A DNA stretch of 64,000 nucleotides, taken from positions 55,345 through 119,344 of the forward strand of contig NXFV01000321.1 in the NCBI GenBank assembly GCA_002803225.1. Reading direction: 5' to 3'. Made by a program: the position numbers and the translations under genes. Under the pieces are notes generated by a model. That model ran no database searches. It was not told the origin of the DNA and worked only from the letters and a program-made list of their open reading frames with translations. Position 1 is the first letter of the stretch. Every line of letters starts with the position of its first letter. The stretch comes from Gamarada debralockiae (lineage: Eukaryota > Ascomycota > Leotiomycetes > Helotiales > Hyphodiscaceae). This document shows, in pieces, positions 11,780 to 22,817 of the stretch.

Positions 11780-12880
11780 ATGGGGGATATCATTTTATCA
11801 AGCCCCAATATTCCTGAAGAGGGCGGCGAATGGCCTACTCCTGCGCGTGCCGTTATTCGTGGAATGCAACGACTCGGTTTCTCTCAACGCGAAATCATCC
11901 TTCATACCGGTGCACTAAGGAGGACGATTAAGGATATCCTATACCAAGAACACTCGCGCAGATCACGGAAAGGCAAACCTTACAAGCCGCATTTGATGTC
12001 TGTCAGAGAAATTCGTCGTTGTATACGCTATATCGCAAAAGACTAGTCGACGCGCCGGCTGTCATTTGCGCAGGTCAAAGCCTAGCTAGGAGTCAAAGCC
12101 TCTGTCCGGACTATTTGTCGAGAACTACACCGCGCAGGCTACCGACGCTATATCTCATGCCCTAGACCCTATATCACGTAAGCAAGCTAAGAAGAGATTG
12201 GGGTTTGCTTTGGAGCATAGGTAGTGGGGGACATCCGACTATGCAGTACACAGGAATGATAGCAAGCATAGAGGCGATTAGCGTAAGGTTATCTAGTCGG
12301 ACGAAGCTACATTTGAGGTTAGAAAGTGTGGGAGGATCTGGGTCACACGCCAAGTAGACGAAAAACGCTATATAGATTATATGCGGTCGGTTTATAGATC
12401 AGGAAGGTTCTCAGTCATGATTTGGAGGGCAATTGGGGTAGGACTATAAGTCGGAATTAGTCTTCTTAGAGAAGCTCCCTAAGAGGAAGGGTATTTGCTC
12501 TAAGGCCTACCTCTAGCAAGTCTTACAACCTGTTGTTTTCCCGTTGTTTGACTAGTTAGGTCCGGAGTATATCTTCATAGAGGATAGGTCTAAGGTCTAT
12601 GCGGGGAACGCTCGATTACCTAGACTACAATAGAATTAGGGGGTTTTGTTGGCCTCCTTCTTTGCCAGATTTGAATCCAATTGAGAAGGTATAGCGAGGG
12701 ATAAAAGAAGAGCTAAAGAAATTGCTGTATATACTAAAAAATAGGGAGGACATGTATAGGGAGCTTCAAAAGCTTTGAGATCAGGTTGATCCACGTGACT
12801 TCCGGCATTATACGGAACAATTGACTTGCAAAATTGAGGATATGATTGTAGTACGTGGATTAGCCACTATTAATTGATTT
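11780..12880 (+). pseudogene. Tc1-family transposase, inactivated
   Basis: The open N-terminal part (11780-12046, 88 residues) has the helix-turn-helix region typical of fungal Tc1 transposases (GMQRLGFSQREIILHTGALR) followed by VREIRRCIRYIAKD. The frame then meets a TAG where a Trp is expected and continues with stops and frame changes: VKASVRTICRELHRAGYRR near 12090-12150, CRKVWEDLGHT-like drift near 12320, RSGRFSVMIWRAIG near 12400-12440, and a degraded stretch near 12650 where the usual SPDLNPIE block is read as LLCQI, stop, IQLRR. The order matches the DDE catalytic domain of Tc1 elements (normal length about 340 residues). It cannot encode active enzyme. Confidence 0.8.
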
Positions 12881-12960
12881 ATGTTTTCAATTTCAATTTA
12901 AAATAATTGATATTTAAATTATAATAATTTATTTAAAAGGGAGTGTCAAAAATCGTGTTC

Positions 12961-12996
12961 TCGCTTAGGTGGGCGGAGAGTAATGGCCCCAACTCT
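12961..12996 (-). repeat. Right terminal inverted repeat of the Tc1 element
   Basis: Inverted partner of 11657-11692. The LINE ORF1 fragment begins immediately beyond the flanking TA. Confidence 0.85.
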
Positions 12997-12998
12997 TA

Positions 12999-13396
12999 CC
13001 ATACGAATTCGACTACACAGCCAGCCAACAGCCAAAGCCTTCAGAACATTTACAGCTACAAGAATGAAACACCACACACAAGCAATACAAAGGAACTCAG
13101 ACCCAAGAATAAAGACACTAGAGATCCTCATAGCAAATCAGATGAAGAGCAGAGACCTAGCTATCTCTACAGCAGCAATACAAGAGGCTAACATGCTCAG
13201 AGAGCTAGCAGGGGAATGGGGGAAGGAAGTAGCTGAAGGGGCGGAGGTACAGATTCCTATATACACAATAGCAGTACCTAGCATACATTCTAAATCAATC
13301 GATTTAAACAAGATAGAAGAATCCAAACAGGGAATTATACTAGCTAACACTAGAACAGTCGTCTCATCATTTCTCGAAGTGGAAGATCCAGCTTGA
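12999..13396 (+). pseudogene. LINE ORF1 (gag-like) fragment
   Basis: An open stretch ends at TGA 13394-13396. Its core reads SRDLAISTAAIQEANMLREL, then GEWGKEVAEGAEVQIPIYTI, then SIDLNKIEESKQGIILANTR. This matches the conserved middle of the first ORF of fungal Tad-like LINEs, which normally goes on to a CCHC zinc knuckle. Neither a proper N-terminus nor the zinc knuckle is present, so it is a truncated fragment. The apparent start codon lies inside the Tc1 terminal repeat and is an accident. The Tc1 element may have inserted into a LINE copy. Confidence 0.6.
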
Positions 13397-14069
13397 CTAG
13401 TTGGTGGTTGCGCTGCGGATTGTTGGTTGTTTTGTTTCTGGTGGCCTTGCCACTCTCAGAATGCTTTGAATCGATCTTCCGGGGCGGTGTGCCTTTGCTG
13501 CTCTCGGCTTGGGCTGGAGGCTTGATTTGTTGAGGTGGGGGCACATTAGTCTCTTGATGTCAAGAGTTGGGGGGTTTGGTGAGAAGCTGGTAACGTATTG
13601 CATTTGTTAAGTGTTTGTCGAGATCGCGTTGAAAACGCGGTTGAAAATTGAAGGTAGGATGAATGTCAATAAAAGGCAGGAGTAGATGATATTAGTTTCA
13701 TTCAATCACTGTAAGCTGGAAGCGACGATGGAGACACGAAGGGCCACTCATGCCCACCACCCATTGAAGCAAGAGTCGCGAAGTCATTGCATGTATTTGG
13801 AGTCTATCTCTACAAGATCTATGAATGCGACTAGCAAGTGTAGTACGATCTTCGGAAAGAAAAGGAAACAGAAACCAAGGCCTGTGAATGCCAAGTTACA
13901 ACCTTTGGCAGCCATTTTGGCGGGGTATCATGTCGCAGAAAAATGCAATGTGAGCCATAGCAACACCGGCTTTTGAAAATGCCCGCCCGAACCGGCGAAA
14001 TATCGTACAAAGTGTATGTAGGTTCGTAACGAATCTTCAAAGAATGCCGAAAAAGGTATCATGTCGAGT
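13397..14069. other. Intergenic region, 3' flank of the F-box-like gene
   Basis: A minus-strand Pro/Lys-rich open stretch (about 13350-13600) has disordered-protein character but no start, splice or family support, so it is not called as a gene. Otherwise nothing is seen. Confidence 0.4.
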
Positions 14070-15655
14070 TCAGGCAGTCAACAAGGCTGGCATGTCATCA
14101 TCTTCGCCCTCGTCCATATCATCGTCGGAACCAAGCGGATTACCATCTGAATCAAGGAGGTTTCCATCTTCATCAATAGGATTTCCTTCCGAGTCGTACA
14201 TCATCGAGTCAACCATATCCGACCACATGTCTATGTCTATATCATCAGCAGGGTATCCGGATTCGCGGTCGAACTCAATCCATTTTCTCTCCGGGTCTCG
14301 CAAAGAGTCTTGGGTGAACTTCCAGATTGTTCGGCCAGGTGGATAATATGACTTTGGTGGTTTGCCGTCCTCCGGATCAAGTGAAGCACGGAGACGCTTG
14401 GCGGACTTCTTGTCCTTGTTCTGGATTAATCTGATGATTTTCGTTCCTTCGTCGGCGCGGACCACTCTGACAGCAAGACCAAGAGGAGGAATAGGTTTGA
14501 GGCTCTTCACCAGCGAGATGAAGATAGGGGGCCCTGACGCAAATACTCCTTCATCCTTGACGATTCTGGTGAACATCTGTTCTGGTCCCTCCTCAGGATC
14601 GTCTTCTGGAATTCCAGTCATAATCAACTCATCCAAGAAAGGGCCAGTGTGCCATCGGAGGACGGAAGCAAAGTTTGGTCCAGGGTAGTGAAGGTGGTCG
14701 CTGAAATTGACAAGGTCAACTCGCATTCTTGTGAGAGCAGGGAAAAGCTTAGACAGACGGCGCGAACCCGAGGGCACCTGTAGATTCATCATGAAATCCA
14801 CAAATTGATTCCAGCAATAAGCATGGATTCCTCTATCCATTTCCGCCCCCTTTGGTCGTCCGTAGATGGGTATCTTGAAATCATGTACCGCCGGATGATA
14901 TTGAGTATTGAGTAAGTTTCGTTTCGAAGGCTCATCATCGTAGTATTTGCCTACGACCCTGAGTGTAACATGCTTGACGGTGGAGCGAAACTCGCAGGAT
15001 ACGAAGGCGAAATTCTCAAGAGCGGCCACTTGGGTGAAGACGAAGGAGTTATTGAAGAAGAGCTTAGAACCCTCCTCGCGATAAGCTTTGCAGGTGGCGA
15101 GTATTTCTGGGATAACTTGATCAGCACCACTGGATAAAGGTGTGAATCGTCCAGGGGAGTTGAGAGATTGGGGATGGTGTACTTACGGACAGGCAATTCT
15201 TTGCGCTGGGCTCTCTCATCCTTCGTGAGATGCTCATTTCGAGGCTTGAAGAACGGATCGATGATAGGAAATGAGCATCTCATCGCAAATCCAAGGATGC
15301 GCAGCTGAATCTCCATTGGGATATGGGGCAGTTCCTGGTCGGACGGAGCCGAGCTCTTGCGAGTCTTCATCTTGTGGACCTTGACGGGTTCCTTAGGCTT
15401 TGCCGGAATCCACGAGAGGCCATTCTCTAATAAGAGTGCCCTGAGTCGTTCATTTTCCGCGAGCAATTCATCGTGACGGGACTTGGCGGATGTGGATGGA
15501 TTGGGATAGTCTGGGCCATCCAGCATGCAGATCTTTTAAGGCTTAGCAAGAGTCTTCAAGTCGTTCTCCCCTTTTGAAAGACTCCAAAGCCGCTTCGCCC
15601 ACGTGTGACTAGGAAGGAGGACACTTACGTGGTTCGGATTATGTTGATGCGCCAT
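14070..15655 (-). CDS. F-box-like fungal protein, 469 aa
   Basis: Three exons on the minus strand: 15629-15655 (nine codons), 15187-15532 and 14070-15106. Donors are GTAAGT in both cases and phases agree. After a coiled start (LLAENERLRALLLENGLSW) comes an F-box-like segment (ELPHIPMEIQLRILGFAM, residues about 80-100). The second half begins with LATCKAYREEGSKLFFNN, a motif widespread in Leotiomycete F-box-like proteins of unknown role, and ends in an acidic, low-complexity tail with repeated DSDGNPxGSD-type units. The acidic tail and single F-box suggest a substrate adaptor of an SCF ubiquitin ligase, but that is inference. The short first exon is supported by its ATG and splice sites; a start inside exon 2 (MLDGPDY) is the alternative. 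Confidence 0.7.
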
Positions 15656-16783
15656 TTTGGCTCGCGCGAACTCAGCGTTCGGCTTTCTCGATGACTTTTG
15701 GGTCGTTCCAAATTGTCGAGCAAGCCTCGAAAGTCCAGGAAGGTCCCGATCGAAGCTTTTCGATCAGTGATTCAGACGAAGTGAATGATTGAAAGGAAGG
15801 AACTTCAGAGGTGAGGGTGAGGGTAAAATAAGTAGGGGAGATTTCGGGGAGTGGATGGTTGTAAAGAGGAAACCTGTGCGGTCTGTAAGTGCGACTGTCA
15901 GTGATTTATCAACCTGGAATGGTTCTTTGTCCACAGAGTGTTTGGAGTTCTGTGTTTTGATTCAGATTGTGGAAGATGGCGAGAAAGGGAGAGTTGGAGA
16001 AGGAACGCGAAGTTGGAGGAAGTCGCGGCTCAACCTCGGAGTAAATACGCTCGCGCTCGATCATGATGCACGTGACTAGTGTCTTCCTGTCCGGCTGTGC
16101 AAAATAAAGGCATGATTTGTGATTGTTCATTCATCTAGTGACTATAGAACGTGTATTTATAGAGTACTGAACTCCCTGAACTGCTGTACCCTATGGCCGT
16201 ACCCTACGGCCGTGTTCCTCCAGGAGCCTTGATTACTAAGCCATATCCTGGACATCGGCCTTCTCCAAAAACGATGTCGTCAACATCTTGAAATGCGGGG
16301 AAGGCTCTAGCTCCCTCGTGTTGGGATATAGAGATTTGAAGATGTGGATTATCTGCAACGTACCTGATTCCCAATGAATTGATGCTGCTCTCAGGATCAA
16401 GATGATTGATTGGAACTCCATTATCCAGGTGATTTTGTGGCTGGACCTGGCTATCGATCGGGGTCGCGTCTTCGAAGCTTGATTGCCTTTGACAAGACCT
16501 GACGTCACCCAGAACTCGATCATTGAGGCGCTTTGGCATCTGCTGATTTGGAAGTCGGGTTTATAAAGGTGCATGACGATTTGATTCTCTTCACATTTCC
16601 TCAAAACATCAAACTTTTGAATGTAAGTCTTCCTTCAAACCTCTTGCACAATGAAATCTTGATTTCTCTCCTCGACTTCTACGCTCTACAAGATTCTCCA
16701 TCAAGCCAATTCGTCCACTGACAATACCCCTCATCAGACCAAACAAAACACAACCAAGAACCTTTGCCACTTCAACCTTCAGA
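15656..16783. other. Intergenic region between divergent genes
   Basis: The F-box-like gene (minus) and bli-3 (plus) diverge from this 1.1-kb stretch, so it should contain both promoters. The last 150 bases are CT- and CAA-rich, typical of a fungal 5' leader. The several open frames at 16204-16721 lack coding character. Confidence 0.5.
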
Positions 16784-17503
16784 ATGTCTCTCTCCGACGC
16801 AGATACTGGGAGCAAGCCAGCAGACCCATATAAGGCGAAGAACATCGACGATGCACCCATCAAAGAGAAGGTCGAGGATCTCAGTGAGTTCATTTCTGCC
16901 TGCAAGTTTGGCATGATGACCACACGTGATGGATCCAGCGGGCAATTGGTCTCAAGATGCATGGCATTAACTGCAAAGGTACTCAAACTCAGGCCCGACC
17001 CTCCTTGCACTCCGTGCTCCCTTTACGTCCCTCCCGGCACTCTTTTAGAGCAAGACTAACATGGTACATAGGAGAGCGGCGGCATTGACCTCATCTTCCA
17101 TACCAACACGGAATCTGGAAAGACAAACGACATCGAATCCGACCCACACATCAACGTTTCCTTCCTCAACTCCTCCGGCGAATGGGCCTCAATCAGCGGT
17201 ACCGCCTCCATCGTCACCGACCGCTCCACCGTCGAGAAATACTACTCGCCCACATTGAAGGCCTGGTTAGGTGACCTCGGAGACGGAAAGCATGACGGTG
17301 GACCGCAGGACCCGAGAATCGGCGTCATCAGAGTGGAGGCCAAGACAGCTACATATGCGATTGTGAGAAATAATGCTATCAGCAGAGCGGCAGAGGTGGC
17401 GCAGGGTGTTGTGACTGGTAAGGCGCCTGCGGTCAACAAGTTGAGGGAGCTGAGCGAGCAGGAGATTGAAACTTGGAGAAGCTCGCATAAGATGGTGCAG
17501 TAA
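16784..17503 (+). CDS. bli-3: Bli-3-like flavin/PNPOx-fold protein
   Basis: Two exons, 16784-16978 and 17072-17503, give 208 residues. The protein has the hallmarks of blue-light-inducible protein 3 and the general stress protein 26 group of the pyridoxamine 5'-phosphate oxidase fold: KVEDLSEFISACKFGMMTTR at the N-terminus, then GGIDLIFHTNTESGKTNDI, SDPHINVSFLNSSGEWASIS and the KAWLGDLGDGKHDGG loop. Members bind FMN or related flavin. In Neurospora the transcript is induced by blue light through the white-collar complex; no regulatory site was identified here. The intron ends ACATAG directly before GAG AGC GGC. Length and conservation argue for an intact gene. Cytosolic, no signal peptide. 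Confidence 0.88.
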
Positions 17504-18416
17504 AAGTTGAGTTGTAGCATTTTGAGTTGCAGTACAATGCCATCAATGCCATCAATACCACCCAACTTGTTCCTTCCTGCAAAGTCTTGCCTGAAAGACA
17601 CCTACCTTCAATCGAATGTGATTGGATGTGATGGGATGAAGTCTTTCTTCAAACCCCGCTCGTCCAAAGTATAATGCCCCATCTCCTCTCACTGCCCTAA
17701 CCATACTATGAATGTGATCTCTGCAGCAAGAAAAATAGGGAATTGGCCCCCCATGTTCCACCCTGTGCCAGAAGTCCTTGATGTTTCTGGTGACTCAACC
17801 TGTGGACAGGCGATCTTTGCTCGACAAGCTGTCTAGTTCGATGTTTTCCGGCGTTCTGTCGCGTATTTTGGTGTCAATATTCATTTCCTTGTTGATACAG
17901 ATTTTGTTGTTGATATATCTTATCTTTTGATGCTGATGTGCTTGCAACCGCTATGTTCCTCCAATGAGAAGATCTAATCAGCGTCTTTCATTCTCGCCTG
18001 ATCTCCTTCTTGCACCGATTTCTCTGCCTTTCTCTGAGGTCAGCGAGGTCATTGACGGTTGGGTCATTGGCCATTGCTTTGAATTGACAGATATATCTGA
18101 AGCTTTTGTATTGGGTTTTGTTGCTGTGAATGTATCCCTGATAGGGGCACAATCCGATGGTCATGAATCTTCCCTTTTGGTCAGGCTGAGGATCATAGTA
18201 CGATGAAAGCCCTGTTAATCATAAAGTCTGACAGTTAGGCTTGATTCACAGCTTGCAGTGATTCACAACCCACTCCCAAGTTTCTGACAGTAGTATATTA
18301 ACTCTCTATTTCACAAACATCGAACAATTTTCATACTCGAAGCAACATAACGCTTCAGAACCTCGTCACATCAATTACTCATCAACACATCTCATACCAA
18401 CTACAACCAGACAGAC
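17504..18416. other. Intergenic region, no gene seen
   Basis: It contains a TC-rich stretch and, just before the next start, a CAAC/ACATC-rich leader typical of fungal 5' UTRs (18300-18416). Confidence 0.5.
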
Positions 18417-18844
18417 ATGGCAGAATTATCAGCCATAGTATGCAAGATGCCTCCCACAGACAAGTAAGACCCAGACCCCCATGCAAACTCAGGAACAGCA
18501 AACAATTTCCGTAGGAGAATCCTCAACATCACACCCTCGAGCTCCAGCAAACCAACGCCGCCTACGTTAAAGGTTACAACGACTCTCTATCTCAAGTCGA
18601 AAAATCCGGCTCCAAGATTCTCCAACTACTCTCTCCCGTTGCTCACACTCCTGCAAATTCACCTCCGCCGACATCTCCTATGACTGGTACTTTCGCTGTA
18701 GCAGCAATTCGAAACTCTCCGTCTTCACCACCACTGAACAAGCAAACGGTCGATGCCTATGTTCAAGGCTGGCGTGATTCTTGTGAGGATGTATTGCAAG
18801 CTTCTTACAATGAGTGGGCCGAAGAAAGAGTGTGTGAACGATGA
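18417..18844 (+). CDS. Small hypothetical protein, 116 aa
   Basis: Exons 18417-18437 and 18515-18844 join in phase 0 using donor GTATGC and acceptor CCGTAG. The product starts MAELSAI and continues LQQTNAAYVKGYNDSLSQVE, a Pro/Ser-rich linker, then VDAYVQGWRDSCEDVLQASY. The paired AYVxGYxDS and AYVxGWxDS helices suggest a duplicated helical unit. No family was recognised. A competing donor (GTAAGA, 40 bases downstream) would put exon 2 out of frame, so the GTATGC donor is preferred. The leader and terminator context support a real gene, but expression evidence is lacking. Confidence 0.5.
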
Positions 18845-19492
18845 TTGGGAAGATAGGAAAGTGGAGAGGAGGAACTTGAAGATGATGAGTATTCCCCTCT
18901 TCCCCCTCATCCTATTGACTATATCTGCCTGCTATCGATTATTCGTCCACAACTTGTACTAGTCCAGGCATTGTACCAGTACCCAAATACAGGCTTCCTG
19001 GGGACCCGGCAAAATTACCTAAAATTAGTTCCCCAATTACAGATAAACGCAATGTTCAGGTGCGATGGTCGCCGAATTCAGGGGCTTGGTCGCTGTTTTA
19101 TGCGACGATTGTCCCAACCTAGGGATCCACAAAGGGGTGGAGAATAGATAATCTCTACTATTGTACTGAATTGAGCTTATTGCCTACCATTTGTTCTAAC
19201 CACCTCACAGTACCCTTGGTCCCTGACTTCTGATCTTCGTTACTTAGGTCAGTTAGGAGCTTCCGCCTACCCTTTGCAATATAGCTACCTATAGCTAATA
19301 GAAAATTTGATGCGGCCAGCTTACTTTCATCCTTCAGGCACCAAAATTTCGTCACCCGCCCTTTCCCTCTTATCTTCAACCATTTTTATTCCACTAGCTT
19401 CCCAAAATTCAATTGCCTCTTCGCCCGAGAAATTGTTCATGTATCTAAAGGGCAAAACTATTATCAATATTTACCTACCCGCCACGTTCACA
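18845..19492. other. Intergenic region, no gene seen
   Basis: No coding signal. It includes the promoter side of the cysteine-rich secreted gene. Confidence 0.4.
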
Positions 19493-20564
19493 ATGCTCGT
19501 TTTACTCGTTCAGTTCGTCATCCGCGGCGGCGCAGCCTTCATCACCACCACCAACACAAGTGCAGAAGATCTTAGTCAATTCTCACGGGGCCTCGAAAGG
19601 TGCCCCGAGATAATAGGATGGCCCCAAGTGCCAGCGCCTATCTCGTGCGACGACCCTGGGTGCCGGGGCATTTCTTGGGCAGACCCTCCGTATCGTTGCC
19701 GTCAACACGACGGCGTCATGTTTTGGGGAAGAAGTGTTTGGCTGTCGCTGTTGTCCGCGCTTAGTCGATTGCGATGACCCAAAATGTGCCGGCAGCCCCT
19801 CTAAAGAGATTTGTCAGTCGGAACTCCTTGCTGACTGTGTTTGTGTCTCATCTAACCGAAGAGTGCCGACCCCGACCCCTCCTACGAGCGCGCCACTCGA
19901 CGCTGCTCCTGCTGCGCAGGTGGAAGACGCGTTAGCAGATCTTACTATATATGAATCATTGAACAACGACATTGGAGCGATAACACTGGGTAGCAGGAAT
20001 TGTCCACGCGATCCTCCAGTTAGGTGTCTTGATCCCCACGATTGGAAGACCGAGACGTCGTTGACCCCACAATGCAATCAGGCGGATGGCAAGCTTGTCA
20101 TCGATGGCACTGAAACAGCCTTGCACGGTTGTCCCTGCTGTCCTGAATACATCGCCTGCAGCTCCACCGACTGCAATGGAGGTGCAAATCAAGCTTGTAC
20201 TACTATACCCTTACACGGGTGTTTTTGCGATTGGCCTGGCCGCGGACGTGTTCTCACTCACTGGCAGCCTGCCTGGCAGCCTGGCGATGAACCTGACGTT
20301 TACATCAACACCTTCGACGCAGCTTTTGATGACCCAGATTTTCATCCTAACGGCGGTCAGATTTTATTTACTACTACAGCCTCCTCCATAGCCAGTTTGA
20401 GCGTGTTTTATGAGGCCAGACCTCTTGCAACCCAAAGGAGCACCGCGCCGACCCTTCGGCAAAACTTTACCTGGATGGATTTGCTGTCAAGTAGACAAGA
20501 AGCCTTCAGCCTATCACAGAATGGCAGTGTGTTCGTGATACCCGACCATTTCAAACACACGTAA
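19493..20564 (+). CDS. Cysteine-rich secreted protein with two related domains, broken by a one-base frameshift
   Basis: The first frame starts MLVLLVQFVIRGGAAF (likely signal peptide) and codes a Cys-rich segment until about 19725; the second frame takes over at GEEVFGCRCCPRLVDC and continues to TAA 20562-20564. The two halves resemble each other: unit A has RCRQHDG then GCRCCPRLVDCDDPKC then DCVC, and unit B has QCNQADG then GCPCCPEYIACSSTDC then GCFC. The alignment of the units shows that the frames belong together, and the switch falls at TTTTGGGG (19721-19728), so a sequencing error or a recent indel is likely. Unit B is followed by about 110 residues poor in Cys. The family was not recognised. 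If the frameshift is real the product is truncated after unit A. Confidence 0.6.
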
Positions 20565-21773
20565 ATGCACTATAGGGGGCCCGGTTATAATAAGGTATGA
20601 AGCAGCAGCATTAATTAGCGACAAAGGAATGATCGTGAATGCTATTTATCTACATTTATACGGAACCTCCTTCTCGACTCAACATTGGCATAGCGAAGTG
20701 AGCGGATCGCCTGCTGCTCCAGTCACGCTTGTTGCAGCCGATCCACCCGTGCATGTGTACTGACTACAATCCGAGTTTTTGTTACAGGCGGTGTTAGGAG
20801 GCGGCGTGTTGACCGGGAAAGGGGGGGGGGGGGATTTATAAAGCCTGCACTCGATCCAGTTGGCAATATCGAAGAGTTCGGGTTTTATGACCTCAGGGAG
20901 CATTCCTCAGATCATGTCTTTCGTCATGTTTCCTCAAAGATTTTGAGATGCAGTGGAATACTCGACCCAAAGGTCTTTTGCCATGCAATCAATCAAGTCT
21001 TTGTTGATTGTGAAAGAAAAGCGCTATATACTCATTGGGAGAGACCTGGCAGTATGGATTCGGCCAACGAAGAAGGCTCGGTACGAGCGAATTAGAGAGC
21101 TAGTCAGGGAGTTCACGCTGTCCAGTAGCCATTCTTTGCCAAGCCATAGCAAACAATTGGACGTCTCGCAACAGTTGATTGAAATCTTAGGGCTAGATAA
21201 GCCTACTACCGCGGACAAACATGTCTGAATGGAAGACGCAACCACAGAAGCCGAGTGGTACCAACATCCAGCTCGAGGGCATCAACATATCGAGGGCCTT
21301 GCTCGAATTTGGTGTAAGTTCTGCGGTAATCGTTCACTCTTTAGACTGTCCGTCTGGGAAGTGCCCAAACCAGATACCGCTCATGTCTACCGAATCCTAG
21401 GTCTTCTATACGACTCAACGGTCCCGAATGGTGTTGGAATTGTCGTTTGCAACAAGAATATTATCGCAAAAATGGCTTATGGGACTCCAGCTTGCGAGTG
21501 CGGAGAAGTCGAGCTGGTAGAATTAAGTGAATAGGAGCGTGGATCCCATTCCGTTGTTCATGAAAGCACTCGAGCTCCACATGCACTGTTATTAAGCCAC
21601 AATCTAGTCTGACTTATAACTTTTACAATACATCCTCTTTCCAGCTTCCTAGCTGCAACTCTGGAATTATAAAGACGGTACGTCAATGACCCCAACTCCT
21701 TCGCGCCTGCGCTCCCGAACGCACTCGTAAAACCTGGAAGAGACATATGAACATGGTGCTATCTTTTCTCTAA
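20565..21773. other. Region with weak open frames only
   Basis: Plus-strand frames at 20953-21228 and 21229-21534 are back to back; the second includes WCKFCGNRSLFRLSVWEVPK, which looks somewhat protein-like, but no start context, intron or family supports a gene. A 13-base G run lies at 20821-20833. Confidence 0.3.
20679..20903 (-). CDS. Possible fragment of a small Cys-rich secreted protein
   Basis: A minus-strand frame ends with CNKNSDCSQYTC, a Gly/Ala/Thr stretch and LCQC before its stop. The spacing CxxxxDCxxYxC is common in small fungal secreted proteins. There is no signal peptide in the open part and the frame crosses a 13-base homopolymer (read as poly-Pro), so the N-terminus is uncertain. 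It may be a terminal exon, a relic, or chance. Confidence 0.25.
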   Translation of the reverse strand: MLPEVIKPELFDIANWIECRLYKSPPPPFPVNTPPPNTACNKNSDCSQYTCTGGSAATSVTGAAGDPLTSLCQC

Positions 21774-22218
21774 TCACAACGCCGACAAGGCAATGCTGAG
21801 AGTGATGCTAGCAATAAGAGAGAGCGATTGCGTAGAGAGAGTAGAGCCGGAGGAGCCGGAACTGGTGCGAACATGTCCCGCAGCAACAGTCGTGCCCTGA
21901 CACGAATAATTGCCCTGGAAGTAACCCAGTTGGCTAGCTTCGCCTCCTCGCCTTGTGCAGCATTTGCGACAAATGTCACTGCAAAGTCCCCCGAAGCAGG
22001 GCTCGCCTTTCTTCCTGATAATCTCTCGCCAATTTCGTGGAACATTTTTGCGTATTGTCCAACATCCCTGCTGGAAAGGAAGACACTGTCAACAGTTTTG
22101 AAGCTGATTAAGGTTGGATGTTTAGAGCCTGGGTCGTAGCTCCTGCCCGTTGGGCGAGATATTGGACTATGATAAGTGACGAGATGTTGACATAGAGCAA
22201 TATGGCTTGGATTGCCAT
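21774..22218 (-). pseudogene. Candidate GPI-anchored protein gene, frames broken
   Basis: Minus strand. An ATG at 22218 gives a hydrophobic start (MAIQAILLYVNISSLIIVQY). After a frame change comes HPTLISFKTVDSVFL and YAKMFHEIGERLSG, then VTFVANAAQG, and in a third frame GYFQGNYSCQGT. The end is HVRTSSGSSGST followed by the hydrophobic tail LSLIASITLSIALSAL and stop, which has the form of a GPI-attachment signal. The three pieces are collinear and look like one small surface protein, but I could not find introns that join them in phase. It is most likely a pseudogene; unrecognised introns are the alternative. Confidence 0.35.
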
Positions 22219-22817
22219 GATATGAAGATTGTGATTACTTTATTGTTGCATATTTCCTTTGGTATGATGAAATAGGGAACTACCAGCGGCTGGGAACTGC
22301 AATGTTTCTCTAAAATAGAAGTCTTATGTTGGAGTAAAGAGTCCTGTAGCGGCAGATCGGATTTGTTATTTTTGCATTGAAAGACTCGGCCACTGAAACT
22401 TTCCAATGTTATTTGTGTGTGATGTAAAAGGTTTCGTGAAAAGCTTTTCAGGGAAATCCGAGGTGTGCTAACGGCCTAAAGTGGTGTCTATTTAGGTGAA
22501 CAAGTAAGGGATTGTGGTGCAAAGAAGTCGTGGATCACAGCTGTACGTGCCTCTATTGACCCTTCATTTCTGTCATCGGATTTACTGAATCCGCATTTTG
22601 GAGGACAACCGCCTCATTTTCTTCATTTCACACAACCATCTCTTCCAAGTTCACCCTTAATTATACAAATCTATTCGACTCTGACAATATTATTTTGTTG
22701 TTTCAAACCGTTCATAATCTTCAATCAGATAGTAACGGCTTTGGAATTCAGACCTTGCTAGACCAAGCGCCGACATCCTGTCAGGCTGGATTTTGAAAGT
22801 GAGAGAGCCTGGCAGTC
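22219..22817. other. Intergenic region, no gene seen
   Basis: No coding signal beyond short chance frames. Confidence 0.4.

Larger units (their letters stand above)
11657..12996 (+). mobile_element. Tc1-type DNA transposon, decayed, with TIRs and TA target site
   Basis: A 1340-base element is bounded by inverted repeats of about 36 bases starting AGAG(C/T)TGGGGCCATTAC and containing CCGCCCA and TAAGCGA on both sides, with about five mismatches, mostly of the C/T kind. It is flanked on both sides by TA (11655-11656 and 12997-12998), the target duplication expected for Tc1/mariner. The interior carries a transposase relic in the plus direction. C-to-T/G-to-A-type stops are abundant in the coding part, in line with RIP, so the element is dead. 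Confidence 0.85.

Noticed and set aside
13350..13603. Pro/Lys-rich minus-strand frames
   Set aside because: No start context, intron or family support; it could be the disordered end of something but cannot be joined to the F-box-like gene, which has its own stop.
16204..17010. Overlapping open frames upstream of and antisense to bli-3
   Set aside because: They lie opposite the bli-3 exon or in its leader and have no coding character.
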